Translations under genes and position numbers: made by a program
DNA from: Nemertoderma westbladi
Lineage: Eukaryota; Xenacoelomorpha; Nemertodermatida; Nemertodermatidae
Reading direction: 5' to 3'
Length of the DNA stretch: 64,000 nt
NCBI GenBank assembly: GCA_032718475.1
Contig: JAUCBJ010000100.1
Span: 1-64,000 of the forward strand
Notes under the pieces: generated by a model
The model's input: the letters and a program-made list of their open reading frames with translations, nothing else
The model's database searches: none
What the model was told of the DNA's origin: nothing
Shown: positions 48,969 to 62,880 of the stretch, in pieces
Numbering within the stretch: position 1 is the first letter of the stretch
Layout of the letters: each line of letters opens with the position of its first letter

Positions 48969-49220
48969 GTGAATGGATAAACAGTTTCAGGTTAATGTTC
49001 ATGGCCCATGTGAAGTATACCAGAATTTACCCCCCTGCCCTGTGAAGAATGATTATTGATTCTGTAAAGTTATAACAAAAAACTCAGGTTTCATTCTTTC
49101 ACTCACCCGCTTAAATGCTCGTTCGTGGAAATATTTCCACTCGAGCCGGAGTGAAATGCAGTGCAGTGCTGTAAATTACCAACAAACAGGTTTGGGTAAG
49201 ATAAGGTGTCTAAACTGGCT

Positions 49221-49463
49221 GAAAGGAAACACCAAGGTGCTGAATTAGTGAACGTTTTCCGTTTTCGCCCCAACCGGGCTACTTCAGACTATTAATATGC
49301 TTAGTTAATACCAAGCATATTAAAATATAATATATATATATAATTATAATATATATAAGACTAATAATTCAGCCCTACTATTAACTAAGCATATTAATAG
49401 TCGGAAGTAGCCCGGTTGGGGCGAAAAGGTTCACCAATTCAGCACCTTGGTGTTTCCTTTTTC
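49221..49463. mobile_element. 243-bp foldback (MITE-like) element
   Basis: Arms of about 85 bp (49221-49308 and about 49378-49463) are near-perfect inverted complements: AGGAAACACCAAGGTGCTGA, CGCCCCAACCGGGCTACTTC and ATTAATATGCTTAGTTAAT on the left against the reverse on the right. The short spacer is (AT)n-rich. There is no coding frame and no clear target duplication. It lies in the homeobox intron. Confidence 0.75.
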
Positions 49464-49931
49464 TTTAATTTTACACTACTTTATTTAAATCGAATATATA
49501 GTTAATATATATGATGATGATGAGCTATGTTCATGGAGCTAGTAAGTATACATTACAATATTTACTTACACTACTTGATTAATTAATTCATTATTCACTG
49601 ATAATATTAAAATAATGAGACTTAAAAGTCTTTAGATAAAAATTTCTTCGGAGCTCGAGTTTCTGACAGTGACTGGCAACGCATTCCACAACGTGGGACC
49701 CGCAACACTTAACGGGTATCATGCTGAATCATCACCGTGGCTAACCATCACTGGCAATCCTATGTCAGGTCATCCCAAGGTCAACAAATATGTATAAATA
49801 TTGTTTGTTGTACTTTCTTCACAATCACTCAAAATTCTTTCACACTCAACATTGTTGAGTCAACAATGTCAAACAATTTCTGACGTGGACACCGCAAGCA
49901 AGATTCGGGCTTATTAAAATACCTGATGTGG

Positions 49932-50687
49932 TAGTTATACCCCATACGCTACTGTCTAGTTATACCCCATACTCTACTGTCTAGTTATACCCCATACTCT
50001 ACTGTTTAGTTATACCCCATACTCTACTGTCTAGTTATACCCCACACTCTACTGTCTAGTTATACCCCATACTCTACTGTTTAGTTATACCCCATACGCT
50101 ACTGTCTAGTTATACCCCATACTCTACTGTCTAGTTATACCCCATACTCTACTGTTTAGTTATACCCCATACGCTACTGTCTAGTTATACCCCATACTCT
50201 ACTGTCTAGTTATACCCCATACGCTACTGTCTAGTTATACCCCATACTCTACTGTCTAGTTATACCCCATACTCTACTGTCTAGTTATACCCCATACTCT
50301 ACTGTCTAGTTATACCCCACACTCTACTGTCTAGTTATACCCCATACTCTACTGTTTAGTTATACCCCATACTCGACTGTCTAGTTATACCCCATACTCT
50401 ACTGTCTAGTTATACCCCATACTCTACTGTCTAGTTATACCCCATACTCTACTGTCTAGTTATACCCCACACTCTACTGTCTAGTTATACCCCATACTCT
50501 ACTGTTTAGTTATACCCCATACTCGACTGTCTAGTTATACCCCATACTCTACTGTTCAGTTATACCCCATACTCTACTGTATAGTTATACCCCATACTCT
50601 ACTGTCTAGTTATACCCCATACTCTGTCTAGTTATACCCCATACTCTACTGTCTAGTTATACCCCATACTCTACTGTCTAGTTATAC
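49932..50687. repeat. 25-bp minisatellite, about 30 copies
   Basis: The unit is CTAGTTATACCCCATACTCT followed by ACTGT. Variants are GCT, CTC, CACACT and TTTAG, and one unit near 50625 is shortened by 6 bases. It contains TAG, so there are no long plus frames. It lies inside the homeobox gene intron. Confidence 0.97.
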
Positions 50688-50799
50688 AGTAGATAAATGA
50701 TAACTTGATAAAGAGACACGCTGACTTTGACCTCTAGATCAATTTCATCTTAGTTGCACAATATCCCAGGAGAGATTTATTCTTGGTAGAATTTTGCAA

Positions 50800-50885
50800 C
50801 GAGCTGTGAGATCGCGTTATCGTAACATTGATTATAGTCGTTGTGGGGAGATAGAGATCGCGTTATCGTAACATTGATTATAGTC
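50800..50885. repeat. Short direct repeat
   Basis: GAGATCGCGTTATCGTAACA followed by TTGATTATAGTCGTTG occurs twice 44 bases apart (about 50809 and 50852). Confidence 0.85.
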
Positions 50886-50889
50886 GTTG

Positions 50890-51130
50890 GGGGGGGGGAT
50901 AGAGATCACTTCACAATCTCACTACACCTGTGAGAATGCAATGGCAATGGGCTGTCTGCTCCTTTACAATATTGTTCGACGGCTCAGGTTCGAATCCGAC
51001 AAACGGCTTATGTTAACTCTGTCCCTAAGAAAGACACTAGGTAAATGTTGGTGCTTTCGCAGATCTAGCGGTACAATGGGAATCTGTTTCTACAGGGGGA
51101 TCATAGAAGGGGGTCTACAATAGTTATGGA
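50890..51130 (+). mobile_element. Degenerate tRNA-derived SINE
   Basis: GGTTCGAATCC near 50990 is an exact RNA polymerase III B box. It is followed by GACAAACGGCTTATGTTAAC and CCTAAGAAAGACACTA. A phrase of this type (stated from memory of the family) is common in invertebrate SINE bodies. The A box about 50 bases upstream is not clear. It sits in the homeobox intron. Confidence 0.5.
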
Positions 51131-51675
51131 GTGTCCACATGGAAATTACTGTGTACCGTTCCCTGATGTCTTACAGGTAACAGCCAAGAGATAGAAGACT
51201 TCGACTTGCTGCTATCAAACAACCACCGCCACACCGGATGCTGTGGGTGGAGCACGGGGTGATAATCGGATTAGTTATCTGGGAAATACGACGGTAATGC
51301 TATATTAGTGCTTATGTATGTATAATCCAACCACTCGGACCTACTGAAAAATATATGTTATAAATAACTGTTGTAAAAAAATAATATATAAAACTCTATA
51401 TAAAGAAATATATGAAATATGGTAAATAATATAAATGGTCAGAGATATATAACAAAATTACTAAAGCGATATTATGATGATGTTGCTATGCAACAGGAAG
51501 CGGAAACTGTAAACACTTCTTTTAGGTTTTCTCTTTGGAAAAGAATGCTCGACTGGAAATTTAGAATTGTCCTTAATTAATTAATACAACAATAACATCA
51601 ATTATTACTACAATAACTATTTCGTTGACGATATTTGTGTGGTTTTTAGGAGGTCAGCTCCGGCGGTTCACTAAC

Positions 51676-51840
51676 CTTCTTCCTCGTCGTCATTGGATGA
51701 TGAATTCGACTCCGTGGGACTGAATGTTAGATGGGATGGAGGCGGAGCCGTTTGACTGAATGGTAGGATGTTAATTGGTTGCCCAGCTGGATTTACAGAT
51801 TTAGTGGGAAACAACATGCGAGGGTAGAGATCCCAAAAAT
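51676..51840 (-). CDS. Homeobox gene exon upstream of the homeodomain exon
   Basis: A strong acceptor (TTTTGTTTTCTTTGTAG) precedes 51840 and a good donor (GAAGAAG|GTTAGT) follows 51676. The 165-nt exon is phase 1 at both ends. It encodes FWDLYPRMLFPTKS, a Pro/Ser-rich middle (INILPFSQTAPPPS) and an acidic end (SNSSSNDDEEE). Spliced to 48550, which also needs one preceding base, it forms an Asp codon and continues into [15 protein letters not shown] and the homeodomain. Acidic and Ser/Pro-rich sequence before the homeodomain is usual in NK-like proteins. The first exon is not seen; it should lie right of 51840, probably beyond the giant array. Confidence 0.75.
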
Positions 51841-52082
51841 CTACAAAGAAAACAAAACGAAATGACAATTAGTATATAAAAAGTGAAGAGCGTACAAAAT
51901 TAGGCTTCGTATACTATAACCTGTTGCACCTATATTATGTTTGCTGATCTTCAAAATACCTTTTAAAACATTCGTTACATTATTGTAGCTGCTCTAAAAC
52001 ATTCAGACAACTGGATAGTCGATATATAGTCAGTGCCTCTGGAGTATTCATTCTCAATAAATCAATATGTAAATCAATGATG
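51841..52082. other. Sequence between the homeobox exon and the giant array
   Basis: AT-rich, intron-like on the minus strand. Nothing recognised. Confidence 0.5.
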
Positions 52083-55000
52083 ATTCAATCATCACACTGT
52101 CTACTCCAGTCACAGACTGTCTACTCCAGTCACAGACTGTCTACTCCAGTCACAGACTGTCTACTCCAGTCACAGACTGTCTACTCCAGTCACAGACTGT
52201 CTACTCCACAGACTGTCTACTCCAGTCACAGACTGTCTACTCCAGTCACACACTGTCTACTCCACAGACTGTCTACTCCAGTCACAGACTGTCCACTCCA
52301 CAGACTGTCTACTCCAGTCACAGACTGTCTTCTCCAGTCACAAACCGTCTACTCCACAGACTGTCTACTCCAGTCACAGACTGTCTACTCCACAGACTGT
52401 CTACTCCAGTCACAGACTGTCTACTCCAGTCACAGACTGTCTACTCCAGTCACAGACTGTCTACTCCACAGACTGTCTACTCCAGTCACAGACTGTCTAC
52501 TCCAGTCACACACTGTCTACTCCACAGACTGTCTACTCCAGTCACAGACTGTCCACTCCACAGACTGTCTACTCCAGTCACAGACTGTCTTCTCCAGTCA
52601 CAAACCGTCTACTCCACAGACTGTCTACTCCAGTCACAGACTGTCTACTCCACAGACTGTCTACTCCAGTCACAGACTGTCTACTCCAGTCACAGACTGT
52701 CTACTCCAGTCACAGACTGTCTACTCCACAGACTGTCTACTCCAGTCACAGACTGTCCACTCCACAGACTGTCTACTCCAGTCACAGACTGTCTTCTCCA
52801 GTCACAAACCGTCTACTCCACAGACTGTCTACTCCAGTCACAGACTGTCTACTCCACAGACTGTCTACTCCAGTCACAGACTGTCTACTCCAGTTACAGA
52901 CTGTCTACTCCAGTTACAGACTGTCTACTCCACAGACTGTCTACTCCAGTCACAGACTGTCTACTCCAGTTACAGACTGTCTACTCCACAGACTGTCTAC
53001 TCCAGTCACAGACTGTCTACTCCACAGACTGTCTACTCCAGTCACAGACTGTCTACTCCAGTCACAGACTGTCTACTCCAGTCACAGACTGTCTACTCCA
53101 CAGACTGTCTACTCCAGTCACAGACTGTCTACTCCAGTCACAGACTGTCTACTCCAGTCACAGACTGTCTACTCCACAGACTGTCTACTCCAGTCACAGA
53201 CTGTCCACTCCACAGACTGTCTACTCCAGTCACAGACTGTCTACTCCAGTCACAGACTGTCTACTCCAGTCACAGACTGTCTACTCCACAGACTGTCTAC
53301 TCCAGTCACAGACTGTCTACTCCAGTCACAGACTGTCTACTCCAGTCACAGACTGTCTACTCCAGTCACAGACTGTCTACTCCACAAACTGTCTACTCCA
53401 GTTACAGACTGTCTACTCCACAGACTGTCTACTCCAGTCACAGACTGTCTACTCCAGTCACAGACTGTCTACTCCAGTCACAGACTGTCTACTCCAGTCA
53501 CAGACTGTCTACTCCAGTCACAGACTGTCTACTCCACAGACTGTCTACTCCAGTCACAGACTGTCTACTCCACAGACTGTCTACTCCAGTCACAGACTGT
53601 CTACTCCAGTCACAGACTGTCTACTCCGGTCACAGACTGTCTACTCCAGTCACAGACTGTCTACTCCAGTCACAGACTGTCTACTCCACAGACTGTCTAC
53701 TCCAGTCACAGACTGTCTACTCCAGTCACAGACTGTCTACTCCAGTCACAGACTGTCTACTCCAGTCACAGACTGTCTACTCCACAGACTGTCTACTCCA
53801 GTCACAGACTGTCTACTCCAGTCACAGACTGTCTACTCCAGTCACAGACTGTCTACTCCACAGACTGTCTACTCCAGTCACAGACTGTCCACTCCACAGA
53901 CTGTCTACTCCAGTCACAGACTGTCTACTCCAGTCACAGACTGTCTACTCCAGTCACAGACTGTCTACTCCACAGACTGTCTACTCCAGTCACAGACTGT
54001 CTACTCCAGTCACAGACTGTCTACTCCAGTCACAGACTGTCTACTCCAGTCACAGACTGTCTACTCCACAGACTGTCTACTCCAGTCACAGACTGTCTAC
54101 TCCAGTCACAGACTGTCTACTCCAGTCACAGACTGTCTACTCCAGTCACAGACTGTCTACTCCAGTCACAGACTGTCTACTCCAGTCACAGACTGTCTAC
54201 TCCAGTCACAGACTGTCTACTCCAGTCACAGACTGTCTACTCCAGTCACAGACTGTCTACTCCAGTCACAGACTGTCTACTCCAGTCACAGACTGTCTAC
54301 TCCACAGACTGTCTACTCCAGTCACAGACTGTCTACTCCAGTCACAGACTGTCTACTCCAGTCACAGACTGTCTACTCCACAGACTGTCTACTCCAGTCA
54401 CAGACTGTCCACTCCACAGACTGTCTACTCCAGTCACAGACTGTCTACTCCAGTCACAGACTGTCTACTCCAGTCACAGACTGTCTACTCCAGTCACAGA
54501 CTGTCTACTCCACAGACTGTCTACTCCAGTCACAGACTGTCTACTCCAGTCACAGACTGTCTACTCCAGTCACAGACTGTCTACTCCAGTCACAGACTGT
54601 CTACTCCACAGACTGTCTACTCCAGTTACAGACTGTCTACTCCACAGACTGTCTACTCCAGTCACAGACTGTCTACTCCACAGACTGTCTACTCCAGTCA
54701 CAGACTGTCTACTCCACAGACTGTCTACTCCAGTCACAGACTGTCTACTCCAGTCACAGACTGTCTACTCCACAGACTGTCTACTCCAGTCACAGACTGT
54801 CCACTCCACAGACTGTCTACTCCAGTCACAGACTGTCTACTCCAGTCACAGACTGTCTACTCCAGTCACAGACTGTCTACTCCACAGACTGTCTACTCCA
54901 GTCACAGACTGTCTACTCCAGTCACAGACTGTCTACTCCAGTCACAGACTGTCTACTCCAGTCACAGACTGTCTACTCCACAGACTGTCTACTCCAGTTA

Positions 55001-58000
55001 CAGACTGTCTACTCCACAGACTGTCTACTCCAGTCACAGACTGTCTACTCCACAGACTGTCTACTCCAGTCACAGACTGTTTACTCCAGTCACAGACTGT
55101 CTACTCCAGTCACAGACTGTCTACTCCAGTCACAGACTGTCTACTCCACAGACTGTCTACTCCAGTCACAGACTGTCCACTCCACAGACTGTCTACTCCA
55201 GTCACAGACTGTATACTCCAGTTACAGACTGTCTACTCCACAGACTGTCTACTCCAGTCACAGACTGTCTACTCCACAGACTGTCTACTCCAGTCACAGA
55301 CTGTCCACTCCACAGACTGTCTACTCCAGTCACAGACTGTCTACTCCAGTCACAGACTGTCTACTCCACAGACTGTCTACTCCAGTCACAGACTGTCCAC
55401 TCCACAGACTGTCTACTCCAGTCACAGACTGTCTACTCCAGTCACAGACTGTCTACTCCAGTCACAGACTGTCTACTCCACAGACTGTCTACTCCAGTCA
55501 CAGACTGTTTACTCCAGTCACAGACTGTCTACTCCAGTCACAGACTGTCTACTCCAGTCACAGACTGTCTACTCCACAGACTGTCTACTCCAGTCACAGA
55601 CTGTCCACTCCACAGACTGTCTACTCCAGTCACAGACTGTATACTCCAGTTACAGACTGTCTACTCCACAGACTGTCTACTCCAGTCACAGACTGTCTAC
55701 TCCACAGACTGTCTACTCCAGTCACAGACTGTCTACTCCAGTCACAGACTGTCCACTCCACAGACTGTCTACTCCAGTCACAGACTGTCCACTCCACAGA
55801 CTGTCTACTCCAGTCACAGACTGTATACTCCAGTTACAGACTGTCTACTCCACAGACTGTCTACTCCAGTCACAGACTGTCCACTCCACAGACTGTCTAC
55901 TCCAGTCACAGACTGTATACTCCAGTTACAGACTGTCTACTCCACAGACTGTCTACTCCAGTCACAGACTGTCCACTCCACAGACTGTCTACTCCAGTCA
56001 CAGACTGTCTACTCCAGTCACAGACTGTCTACTCCAGTTACAGACTGTCTACTCCACAGACTGTCTACTCCAGTCACAGACTGTCTACTCCACAGACTGT
56101 CTACTCCAGTCACAGACTGTCTACTCCAGTTACAGACTGTCTACTCCAGTCACAGACTGTCTACTCCAGTCACAGACTGTCTACTCCAGTCACAGACTGT
56201 CTACTCCAGTCACAGACTGTCTACTCCACAGACTGTCTACTCCAGTCACAGACTGTCTACTCCAGTCACAGACTGTCTACTCCAGTCACAGACTGTCTAC
56301 TCCAGTCACAGACTGTCTACTCCACAGACTGTCTACTCCAGTTACAGACTGTCTACTCCACAGACTGTCTACTCCAGTCACAGACTGTCTACTCCACAGA
56401 CTGTCTACTCCAGTCACAGACTGTTTACTCCAGTCACAGACTGTCTACTCCAGTCACAGACTGTCTACTCCAGTCACAGACTGTCTACTCCACAGACTGT
56501 CTACTCCAGTCACAGACTGTCCACTCCACAGACTGTCTACTCCAGTCACAGACTGTATACTCCAGTTACAGACTGTCTACTCCACAGACTGTCTACTCCA
56601 GTCACAGACTGTCTACTCCACAGACTGTCTACTCCAGTCACAGACTGTCCACTCCACAGACTGTCTACTCCAGTCACAGACTGTCTTCTCCAGTCACAGA
56701 CTGTCTACTCCAGTCACAGACTGTCTACTCCACAGACTGTCTACTCCAGTCACAGACTGTCCACTCCACAGACTGTCTACTCCAGTCACAGACTGTCTAC
56801 TCCAGTCACAGACTGTCTACTCCAGTCACAGACTGTCTACTCCACAGACTGTCTACTCCAGTCACAGACTGTTTACTCCAGTCACAGACTGTCTACTCCA
56901 GTCACAGACTGTCTACTCCAGTCACAGACTGTCTACTCCACAGACTGTCTACTCCAGTCACAGACTGTCCACTCCACAGACTGTCTACTCCAGTCACAGA
57001 CTGTATACTCCAGTTACAGACTGTCTACTCCACAGACTGTCTACTCCAGTCACAGACTGTCTACTCCACAGACTGTCTACTCCAGTCACAGACTGTCTAC
57101 TCCAGTCACAGACTGTCCACTCCACAGACTGTCTACTCCAGTCACAGACTGTCCACTCCACAGACTGTCTACTCCAGTCACAGACTGTATACTCCAGTTA
57201 CAGACTGTCTACTCCACAGACTGTCTACTCCAGTCACAGACTGTCCACTCCACAGACTGTCTACTCCAGTCACAGACTGTATACTCCAGTTACAGACTGT
57301 CTACTCCACAGACTGTCTACTCCAGTCACAGACTGTCCACTCCACAGACTGTCTACTCCAGTCACAGACTGTCTACTCCAGTCACAGACTGTCTACTCCA
57401 CAGACTGTCTACTCCAGTCACAGACTGTCTACTCCACAGACTGTCTACTCCAGTCACAGACTGTCTACTCCAGTTACAGACTGTCTACTCCTGTCACAGA
57501 CTGTCTACTCCAGTCACAGACTGTCTACTCTACAGACTGTCTACCCCACAGACTGTCAACTCCAAAGACTGTCTACTCCACAGACTGTCTACTCCACAGA
57601 CTGTCTACTCCAGTTACAGACTGTCTACTCCAGTTACAGACTGTCTACTCCAGTTACAGACTGCCTACTCCAGTCACAGACTGTCTACTCCACAGAGTGT
57701 CTACTCCAGTCACAGACTTTCTACTCCAGTTACAGACTTTCTACTCCAGTCACAGACTATCTACTCCACAGAGTGTCTACTCCACAGACTGTCTACTCCA
57801 GTCACAGACTGTCTACTCTACAGACTGTCTACTCCACAGACTGTCTACTCCAGTCACAGACTGTCTACTCTACAGACTGTCTACTCCAGTCACAGACTGT
57901 CTACTCCAGTTACAGACTGTCTCCTCCACAGACTGTCTACTCCAGTCACAGACTGTCTACTCCACAGACTGTCTACTCCAGTCACAGACTGTCTACTCCA

Positions 58001-61000
58001 GTTACAGACTGTCTACTCCTGTCACAGACTGTCTACTCCAGTCACAGACTGTCTACTCTACAGACTGTCTACCCCACAGACTGTCAACTCCAAAGACTGT
58101 TTACTCCACAGACTTCTACTCCACAGACTGTCTACTCCAGTTACAGACTGTCTACTCCAGTTACAGACTGTCTACTCCAGTTACAGACTGCCTACTCCAG
58201 TCACAGACTGTCTACTCCACAGAGTGTCTACTCCAGTCACAGACTTTCTACTCCAGTTACAGACTTTCTACTCCAGTCACAGACTATCTACTCCACAGAG
58301 TGTCTACTCCAGTCACAAACCGTCTACTCCACAGACTGTCTACTCCACAGACTGTCTACTCCAGTCACAGACTGTCTACTCTACAGACTGTCTACTCCAC
58401 AGACTGTCTACTCCACAGACTGTCTACTCCAGTCACAGACTGTCTACTCCACAGACTGTCTACTCCAGTCACAGACTGTCTACTCCAGTTACAGACTGTC
58501 TACTCCTGTCACAGACTGTCTACTCCAGTCACAGACTGTCTACTCTACAGACTGTCTACCCCACAGACTGTCAACTCCAAAGACTGTTTACTCCACAGAC
58601 TTCTACTCCACAGACTGTCTACTCCAGTTACAGACTGTCTACTCCAGTTACAGACTGTCTACTCCAGTTACAGACTGCCTACTCCAGTCACAGACTGTCT
58701 ACTCCACAGAGTGTCTACTCCAGTCACAGACTTTCTACTCCAGTTACAGACTTTCTACTCCAGTCACAGACTATCTACTCTACAGACTGTCTACTCCAGT
58801 CACAGACTGTCTACTCTACAGACTGTCTACTCCACAGACTGTCTACTCCAGTCACAGACTGTCTACTCTACAGACTGTCTACTCCAGTCACAGACCGTCT
58901 ACTCCACAGACTGTCTACTCCACAGACTGTCTACTCCACAAAGTGTCTACTCCAGTCACAGACTGTCTACTCTACAGACTGTCTACTCCACAGACTGTCT
59001 ACTCCAGTCACAAACCGTCTACTCCACAGACTGTCTACTCCAGTCACAGACTGTCTACTCTACAGACTGTCTACTCCACAGACTGTCTACTCCAGTCACA
59101 GACTGTCTACTCCAGTCACAGACTGTCTACTCTACAGACTGTCTACTCCAGTCACAGACTGTCTACTCTACAGACTGTCTATTCCACAGACTGTCTACTC
59201 CACAGACTGCCTACTGCACAGACTGTCTACTCCACAGACTGTCTACTCCACAGAGTGTCTACTCCACAGACTGTCTACTCCACAGACTGTCTACTCCACA
59301 GACTATCTACTCCACAGACTGTCTACTTCACAGACTGTCTACTCCAGTCACAGACTATGTACTCCAGTCACAGACTGTCTACTCCACAGACTGTCTACTC
59401 CACAGACTGTCTATTCCACAGACTGTCTACTCCACAGACTGCCTACTCCACAGACTGTCTACTCCACAGACTGTCTACTCCACAGAGTGTCTACTCCAGT
59501 CACAGACTGTCTACTCTACAGACTGTCTACTCCACAGACTGTCTACTCCAGTCACAAACCGTCTACTCCACAGACTGTCTACTCCACAGACTGTCTACTC
59601 CAGTCACAGACTGTCTACTCTACAGACTGTCTACTCCACAGACTGTCTACTCCAGTCACAGACTGTCTACTCTACAGACTGTCTACTCCAGTCACAGACT
59701 GTCTACTCTACAGACTGTCTATTCCACAGACTGTCTACTCCACAGACTGCCTACTCCACAGACTGTCTACTCCACAGACTGTCTACTCCACAGAGTGTCT
59801 ACTCCACAGACTGTATACTCCACAGACTGTCTACTCCACAGACTATCTACTCCACAGACTGTCTACTTCACAGACTGTCTACTCTAGTCACAGACTATGT
59901 ACTCCAGTCACAGACTGTCTACTCCACAGACTGTCTACTCCACAGACTGTCTACTCCAGTCACAGAGTGTCTACTCCAGTCGCAGATTGTCTACTCCAGT
60001 CACAGACTGTCTACTCCACAGACTGTCTACTCCACAGACTGTCTTGTCTACTCCACATTCAATCATCACACTGTCTACTCCAGTCACAGACTGTCTACTC
60101 TACAGACTGTCTACTCCACAGACTGTCTACTCCAGTCACAGACTGTCTACTCTACAGACTGTCTACTCCACAGACTGTCTACTCCAGTCACAGACTGTCT
60201 ACTCTACAGACTGTCTACTCCAGTCACAGACTGTCTACTCCAGTTACAGACTGTCTACTCCACAGACTGTCTACTCCAGTCACAGACTGTCTACTCCAGT
60301 CACACACTGTCTACTCCAGTCACACACTGTCTATTCTACAGACTGTCTATTCCAGTCACAGACTGTCCACTCCACAGACTGTCTACTCCAGTCACAGACT
60401 GTCTACTCCAGTTACAGACTGTCTACTCCAGTTACAGACTGTCTACTCCAGTCACAGACTGTCTACTCCAGTCACAGACTGTCTACTCTACAGACTGTCT
60501 ACTCCAGTCACAGACTGTTTACTCCACAGACTGTCTACTCCACAGACTGTCTACTTCACAGACTGTCTACTCTAGTCACAGACTATGTACTCCAGTCACA
60601 GACTGTCTACTCCACAGACTGTCTACTCCAGTCACAGACTGTCTACTCCAGTCACAGACTGTCTTCACAGACTGCCTACTCCACAGACTGTCTACTCCAC
60701 AGACTGCCTACTCCACAGACTGTCTACTCCACAGACTGTCTACTCCACAGACTGTCTACTCCAGTCACAGACTGTCTACTCCACAGACTTCTACTCCACA
60801 GACTATCTACTCCACAGACTGCATACTCCACAGACTGTCTACTCCACAGACTGTCTACTCCAGTCACAGACTGTCTACTCCACAGACTGTCTACTCCAGT
60901 CACAGACTGTCTACTCCAGTCACAGACTGTCTACTCTACAGACTGTCTACACTACAGACTGTCTTCTCCAGTCACAAACCGTCTACTCCACAGACTGTCT

Positions 61001-62880
61001 ACTCCACAGACTGTCTTGTCTACTCCACAGACTGCCTCCTCAACAGACTGTCTACTCCACAGACTATCTCTACTCCACAGACTGTCTTGTCTACTCCACA
61101 GACTGTCTTGTCTACTCCACAGACTGTCTACTCCAAGGACTATCTACTCCACAGACTGCATACTCCACGGACTGTCTACTTCACAGACTGTCTACTCCAG
61201 TCACAGACTGTCTATTCCACAGACTGTCTACTCCACAGACTGTCTACTCCACAGACTGTCTTGTCTACTCCACAGACTGTCTTGTCTACTCCACAGACTG
61301 TCTTGTCTACTCCACAGACTGTCTTGTCTACTCCACAGACTGCCTCCTCAACAGACTGTCTACTCCAAGGACTATCTACTCCACAGACTGCATACTCCAC
61401 GGACTGTCTACTTCACAGACTGTCTACTCCAGTCACAGACTGTCTATTCCACAGACTGTCTACTCCACAGACTGTCTACTCCACAGACTGTCTTGTCTAC
61501 TCCACAGACTGTCTTGTCTACTCCACAGACTGTCTTGTCTACTCCACAGACTGTCTTGTCTACTCCACAGACTGCCTCCTCAACAGACTGTCTTGTCTAC
61601 TCCACAGACTGTCTCTACTCCACAGACTGTCTTGTCTATTCTACAGACTGTCTTGTCTACTCCACAAACTGTCTTGTCTACTCCACAGACTGTCTTGTCT
61701 ACTCCACAGACTGTCTTGTCTACTCCACAGCCTGCCTCCTCAACAGACTGTCTTGTCTACTCCACAGACTATCTCTACTCCACAGACTGTCTTGTCTACT
61801 CCACAGACTGTCTTGTCTACTCCACAGACTGTCTACTCCAAGGACTATCTACTCCACAGACTGCATACTCCACGGACTGTCTACTTCACAGACTGTCTTC
61901 TCCAGTCACAAACCGTCTACTCCACAGACTGTCTACTCCAGTCACAGACTGTTTACTCCAGTCACAGACTGTTTATTCCAGTCACAGACTGTCTACTCCA
62001 CAGACTGTCTACTCCAGTCACAGACTGTCTACTCCAGTTACAGACTGTTTACTCCAGTCACAGACTGTCTACTCCAGTCACAAACCGTCTACTCCACAGA
62101 CTGTCTACTCCACAGACTGTCTTGTCTACTCCACAGACTGTCTTGTCTACTCCACAGACTATCTCTACTCCACAGACTGTCTACTCCACAGACTGTCTTG
62201 TCTACTCTACAGACTGTCTTGTCTACTCCACAGCCTGCCTCCTCAACAGACTGTCTTGTCTACTCCACAGACTATCTCTACTCCACAGACCGTCTTGTCT
62301 ACTCCACAGACTGTCTTGTCTACTCCACAGACTGTCTTGTCTACTCCACAGACTGTCTTGTCTACTCCAGTCACAGACTGTCTACTCCACAAACTGTCTA
62401 CTCCAGTTACAGACTGTCTACTCCACAGACTGTCTACTCCAGTCACAGACTGTCTACTCCACAGACTGTCTACTCCAGTCACAGACTGTCTACTCCACAG
62501 ACTGTCTACTCCAGTCACAGACTGTCTACTCCACAGACTGTCTACTCCAGTCACAGACTGTCTTCTCCAGTCACAAACCGTCTACTCCACAGACTGTCTA
62601 CTCCACAGACTGTCTTGTCTACTCCACAGACTGTCTTGTCTACTCCACAGACTGTCTTGTCTACTCCACAGACTGTCTTGTCTACTCCACAGACTGTCTA
62701 CTCCAGTCACAGACTGTCTTCTCCAGTCACAAACCGTCTACTCCACAGACTGTCTACTCCACAGACTGTCTTGTCTACTCCACAGACTGTCTTGTCTACT
62801 CCACAGACTGTCTTGTCTACTCCACAGACTGTCTACTCAACGGACTGTCTACTCCACAGATTGTCTACTCCACAGACAGT
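52083..62880. repeat. 10.8-kb minisatellite of 20/16/21-bp units
   Basis: Three unit types are interspersed. The 20-bp form is CTGTCTACTCCAGTCACAGA. The 16-bp form lacks the GTCA (CTGTCTACTCCACAGA). A form of about 21 bp with an extra CTTGT (CTGTCTTGTCTACTCCACAG) is common only after about 61010. The plus strand of every type lacks stop codons in all frames, so frames of up to 2832 codons appear; the reverse strand has TGA and TAG in most units. I reject these frames as genes. Higher-order blocks are visible. A CCTGTCACAGA...CTACCCCACAGACTGTCAAC block recurs near 57488, 58014 and 58503. A TTCTCCAGTCACAAACCGTC variant recurs near 52330, 52588, 52791, 60965, 61897, 62564 and 62720. Confidence 0.97.

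Noticed and set aside
52083-62880. CRISPR-like array
   Set aside because: Units are contiguous, with no unique spacers, in a eukaryotic setting.
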